From Thalassotalea_A litorea (GTDB lineage Bacteria > Pseudomonadota > Gammaproteobacteria > Enterobacterales > Alteromonadaceae): a stretch of 64,000 nucleotides of DNA. Where the stretch lies: assembly GCF_043642205.1 (NCBI RefSeq), contig NZ_JBHZSG010000011.1, forward strand, positions 1-64,000, read 5' to 3'. The notes under the pieces were generated by a model that worked only from the letters and a program-made list of their open reading frames with translations, was not told the origin of the DNA and searched no databases. Made by a program: the position numbers and the translations under genes. This document shows, in pieces, positions 61,045 through 64,000 of the stretch; within the stretch, counting starts at the first letter, position 1; each line of letters starts with the position of its first letter.

Positions 61045-62916
61045 ATGTCTGATAAACCCGGTATTTTTAAAAGGATATTTTCCAAATTGTGGAAAATCAT
61101 TAACACATCCCGGATCATTTTTCTGAATCTGGTGTTTTTTCTATTCGTTATTATTTTCTTTTCAGCGGTATTTGATGATTCCGACACCGTCAAGGTGCCA
61201 GACACCGCAGCCCTTGTTTTAAACCTTAAAGGCGACTTGGTTGAACAAAAACGATATGTCGACCCCATGGATAAATTACTTTCTGAATCTCTGGGTCAGG
61301 AAGAGGAACGTCCCGAGATTCTCGTTACCGATGTCATTGATGTGATTGAAACCGCTAAATCTGATGATCGTATTCAGACGCTGGTGATCTATCCACAAAA
61401 TCTAATGGGCGCGGGATTGCATCATTTGCAAATGATCAGTGACGCTGTCACTGACTTTAAAGAGTCGGGTAAAGAGGTGGTGTCTTTCGGCGACTACTAT
61501 AGTCAAAGTCAGTACTACCTGGCGGCGAGTGCCGATAAAGTATGGATGAATCCAAACGGGATGATGATCCTCGAAGGGTTTGGGCGCTATCGGGTGTATT
61601 TTAAAGAAGCATTAGATAAATTAAAGATTACCCAACACGTGTTTAAAGTCGGGACATACAAATCTGCGGTTGAACCATACATTCGCGATGATATGTCCGA
61701 GCAGGCCAAAGAAGCAAACAAAGCCTGGCTCGATCAACTTTGGTCAAATTATAAAAGAGATATCGCCGAGTTTCGTGGCCTCAATGCTGTTGACTTTGAT
61801 GAAAAGGCGGCACAATTATTAGAAAAGTTACAGCAAGCAGATGGAAGTTTTGCCGAATATGCATTGCGAGCGGGTTTGGTTGATGAACTGCGAACTCGAG
61901 AAGAGATCCGCAAGGATATGATTGAGCGCGTAGGCAAAGCTGAGCGACATGATTCGTTTAGCCAAATCAACTTTCTCGACTACCTCAAAGCCACAAAAAA
62001 TCCGTTTCCGGTTGAAAATCCTGCCAGCGATAAAGTTGCGATTGTTGTGGCCAAAGGTACGATTTTGAACGGTTATCAAAAACCTGGAAATATTGGTGGC
62101 GACAGCACCGCGAAACTATTACGTAAAGCACGTTTGGATAAACAAGTTAAAGCGGTAGTCTTGCGGGTAGACAGCCCAGGCGGTAGTGCCTTTGCGTCCG
62201 AGTTAATTCGTCAGGAAGTTGAGTTACTGAAAGCCGCCGGTAAGCCGGTTGTTGCGTCAATGTCTAATTATGCGGCTTCAGGTGGGTATTGGATCTCAGC
62301 GTCTGCTAATGAAATATGGGCATCGGAAAATACGATTACCGGTTCAATCGGCATTTTCGGGATGTTTATGACATTTGAAAAGTCACTGTCTGAGCTTGGG
62401 GTTCATACGGATGGTATCGGTACGACAGATTTTGCCGGCCTTAGTCCTACTCAAGAGCTGAACCCGCAGATTGGCGCAATTATCCAAACCAGCATCGACC
62501 GCGGTTACAAGGATTTCTTAACTCTGGTTGCAGAAAATCGTGATATGACTACGGAAGACGTAGACAAAATCGCTCAGGGTCGGGTTTGGACTGGTGCCAA
62601 AGCTAAAGAACTTGGCTTGGTCGATGAATTAGGCGACCTCGACGATGCGGTTGCAGCAGCGGCTAAATTAGCTAGTCTGAAAAGTTTCGATACAAAGGTG
62701 ATTGAAAGAGAGATGTCGCCAAAAGATCTGTTCTTACAAAACTTGCTAGATAATGCTCAGGCCTGGATCCCTCAAAGCGCAAGCGACGAAGCTTTTGAAG
62801 GTAATAAGGCCCTGCAAAATGTGATAAATCAATTAATGGTTGAGTACGAGCGCGTAAATCAGCTCAATGATCCTAATGGTATTTATTCTTTTTGTTTGAC
62901 ATGCGAAATTAATTAA
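61045..62916 (+). CDS. sppA: Signal peptide peptidase SppA, 67K type
   Basis: A membrane protease that digests released signal peptides. It has 623 residues (E. coli 618), the long two-domain form. One transmembrane segment lies at about 26-46. The general-base Lys is in the N-terminal half (FKVGTYKSAVEPY) and the nucleophile Ser in the C-terminal half (MSNYAASGGYWISASA), after VLRVDSPGGSAFASELIR. GTGAGG precedes ATG 61045. A perfect terminator follows. Confidence 0.96.
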   Translation: MSDKPGIFKRIFSKLWKIINTSRIIFLNLVFFLFVIIFFSAVFDDSDTVKVPDTAALVLNLKGDLVEQKRYVDPMDKLLSESLGQEEERPEILVTDVIDVIETAKSDDRIQTLVIYPQNLMGAGLHHLQMISDAVTDFKESGKEVVSFGDYYSQSQYYLAASADKVWMNPNGMMILEGFGRYRVYFKEALDKLKITQHVFKVGTYKSAVEPYIRDDMSEQAKEANKAWLDQLWSNYKRDIAEFRGLNAVDFDEKAAQLLEKLQQADGSFAEYALRAGLVDELRTREEIRKDMIERVGKAERHDSFSQINFLDYLKATKNPFPVENPASDKVAIVVAKGTILNGYQKPGNIGGDSTAKLLRKARLDKQVKAVVLRVDSPGGSAFASELIRQEVELLKAAGKPVVASMSNYAASGGYWISASANEIWASENTITGSIGIFGMFMTFEKSLSELGVHTDGIGTTDFAGLSPTQELNPQIGAIIQTSIDRGYKDFLTLVAENRDMTTEDVDKIAQGRVWTGAKAKELGLVDELGDLDDAVAAAAKLASLKSFDTKVIEREMSPKDLFLQNLLDNAQAWIPQSASDEAFEGNKALQNVINQLMVEYERVNQLNDPNGIYSFCLTCEIN

Positions 62917-62925
62917 TTATCTTAT

Positions 62926-62951
62926 GCCCCGGTTAACCGGGGCTTTTTTTT
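62926..62951 (+). terminator. Terminator of sppA abutting the ansA start
   Basis: GCCCCGGTTAACCGGGGC (62926-62943) is a perfect palindrome followed by eight T (62944-62951). The ATG of ansA begins at 62952, so there is no room for a ribosome site between the terminator and the gene. Confidence 0.93.
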
Positions 62952-63989
62952 ATGACGCAAACAATGCAACCAACCAATAATCGTAAACGAATCTACATTG
63001 CCTACACAGGCGGTACGATTGGTATGAAAGCCAGTGAAAGTGGCTATGTGCCCGCCAAGAAGCATCTCACTGAATCCTTGGCAAAAATGCCCGAGTTCTT
63101 TCGTGCAGAAATGCCTGAATTTACCATCAATGAGTATGATCCACTTATTGATTCTTCCGATATGACTCCTGCCGATTGGCAACGAATTGCTGATGATATT
63201 CAGGATAACTATGCGGATTATGATGGCTTCGTGGTTTTGCACGGCACGGATACCATGGCCTATACGAGTTCGGCTTTGTCTTTTATGTTTGAAGATTTAA
63301 GTAAACCCGTAATCGTTACAGGTTCACAGATACCTTTAACCGAACTTCGTTCGGACGGCCAAGAAAACCTGTTAAACGCTTTATTTATCGCCGCAAACTA
63401 CCCTATCAACGAAGTGGGTTTGTTTTTTTCGAACAAACTGTATCGGGGAAACCGCAGCTTTAAAGCCTATGCCGATGGTTTTGATGCTTTTGACTCTCCC
63501 AATATGCCTCCCTTGCTGGAAGCTGGAATCAATATTAATGTTGTAGCGGGCAAAGTTAACCATGAGCAAATGACGTCATTAACGGTAAGTAAAATTACCG
63601 AGCAGCCCGTTGGGGTCGTGCATTTATACCCTGGGATATCGGAAAAACTTGTTGAGAATGTATTACAACAGCCGGTTAAGGCTTTGATCCTGTTAAGTTA
63701 TGGGGTGGGTAACGCGCCACAAAATCCAGCATTGCTGGAACAATTTGAACAAGCTCGGAAAAATAACATTCTGATCGTCAACTGTAGCCAATGCATCAAG
63801 GGACGAGTCAATATGGGAGGCTATGCAACCGGCAACGCACTGAGCAAATGTGGCGTAGTATCTGGTGCCGATATGACGTTAGAAGCGGCACTAACTAAGC
63901 TTCATTATCTATTAAGTAAGAATTTAACGATTACAGAGTTGCGTCAACAAATGACCACAAGTTTGCGCGGTGAACTCAGCAACGCCTAG
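62952..63989 (+). CDS. ansA: Type I (cytosolic) L-asparaginase
   Basis: Hydrolyses asparagine to aspartate and ammonia. It has 345 residues (E. coli AnsA 338) and no signal peptide, so it is cytosolic. The first catalytic Thr is in YIAYTGGTIGMK (Thr22) and the second motif is GFVVLHGTDTMAYTSSALSF. GSQIPLTELRSDGQENL and QCIKGRVNMGGYATG are typical. The sppA terminator abuts ATG 62952 and no Shine-Dalgarno is seen; ATG 62964 is an alternative. The stop lies 11 bases before the window end. Confidence 0.94.
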   Translation: MTQTMQPTNNRKRIYIAYTGGTIGMKASESGYVPAKKHLTESLAKMPEFFRAEMPEFTINEYDPLIDSSDMTPADWQRIADDIQDNYADYDGFVVLHGTDTMAYTSSALSFMFEDLSKPVIVTGSQIPLTELRSDGQENLLNALFIAANYPINEVGLFFSNKLYRGNRSFKAYADGFDAFDSPNMPPLLEAGININVVAGKVNHEQMTSLTVSKITEQPVGVVHLYPGISEKLVENVLQQPVKALILLSYGVGNAPQNPALLEQFEQARKNNILIVNCSQCIKGRVNMGGYATGNALSKCGVVSGADMTLEAALTKLHYLLSKNLTITELRQQMTTSLRGELSNA

Positions 63990-64000
63990 GTTTGTTGTTG

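Overview
The window looks like a chromosomal segment of a marine gammaproteobacterium of the order Alteromonadales, closest in gene content to Colwelliaceae/Thalassotalea-type genomes. This rests on gene families and synteny read by eye (hexR-pyk next to zwf-pgl-edd-glk-eda, tusDCBE beside yccA and a serT-like tRNA, yejK/yejL/yejM, divergent bioA/bioBFCD), not on a database search. Most of it is ordinary core chromosome with moderately low GC. No prophage, CRISPR array or insertion sequence with a transposase was seen.

Layout. 1-14.6 kb: a DUF4136 lipoprotein, a HIT protein with a thioesterase, a LytS/LytTR two-component pair, pfkA, and the central carbon block: hexR-pyk on the minus strand, divergent from a tight zwf-pgl-edd-glk-eda operon with a perfect HexR-like palindrome between them. 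Two copies of a MITE-like repeat, in opposite orientation, bracket this region. 14.7-22.9 kb: lemA with a long M48 protease, a periplasmic molybdenum oxidoreductase pair, tusDCBE for tRNA 2-thiouridine synthesis, yccA and tag. 23.0-24.8 kb: two identical tRNA-Ser(UGA) genes around a methyltransferase gene, a broken third tRNA-Ser copy filled with small hairpins, and arrays of an unusual palindromic repeat. This is the most unusual part of the window.

24.8-39.3 kb is more accessory: a dehydrogenase, a duplicated-unit membrane protein, a TPR lipoprotein with an M28 peptidase, a phosphoribosyltransferase, a small protein resembling CTP-dependent riboflavin kinases, a split LetA (PqiA-type) pair with an eight-MCE-domain LetB-like protein, a TPR/2-oxoglutarate oxygenase and a lone tyrosine recombinase. 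39.4-45.7 kb: M23 peptidase, a tandem PTPS-like protein, pyrC, yejK, yejL, yejM and tRNA-Pro(GGG). 45.8-50.9 kb: two alpha/beta hydrolases, an orphan HicB-like protein, pepE, a lone PL3-like pectate lyase and a small secreted protein. 50.9-56.2 kb is a complete biotin locus (bioA divergent from bioBFCD). 56.4-64 kb: asnS, a YdjA-like nitroreductase, small secreted, PhzF-like and DoxX-like proteins, sppA and ansA.

Working together: glucose is phosphorylated by Glk and run through Zwf-Pgl-Edd-Eda to pyruvate. HexR, which senses 2-keto-3-deoxy-6-phosphogluconate in relatives, probably controls both divergent units. pfkA indicates that an Embden-Meyerhof branch is also encoded. TusDCBE relays sulfur for tRNA modification. 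LetA/LetB-type proteins form an envelope lipid-transport system, and YejM links the inner membrane to LPS control. Start codons were moved inward from the longest reading frame where a ribosome binding site or family alignment argued for it.
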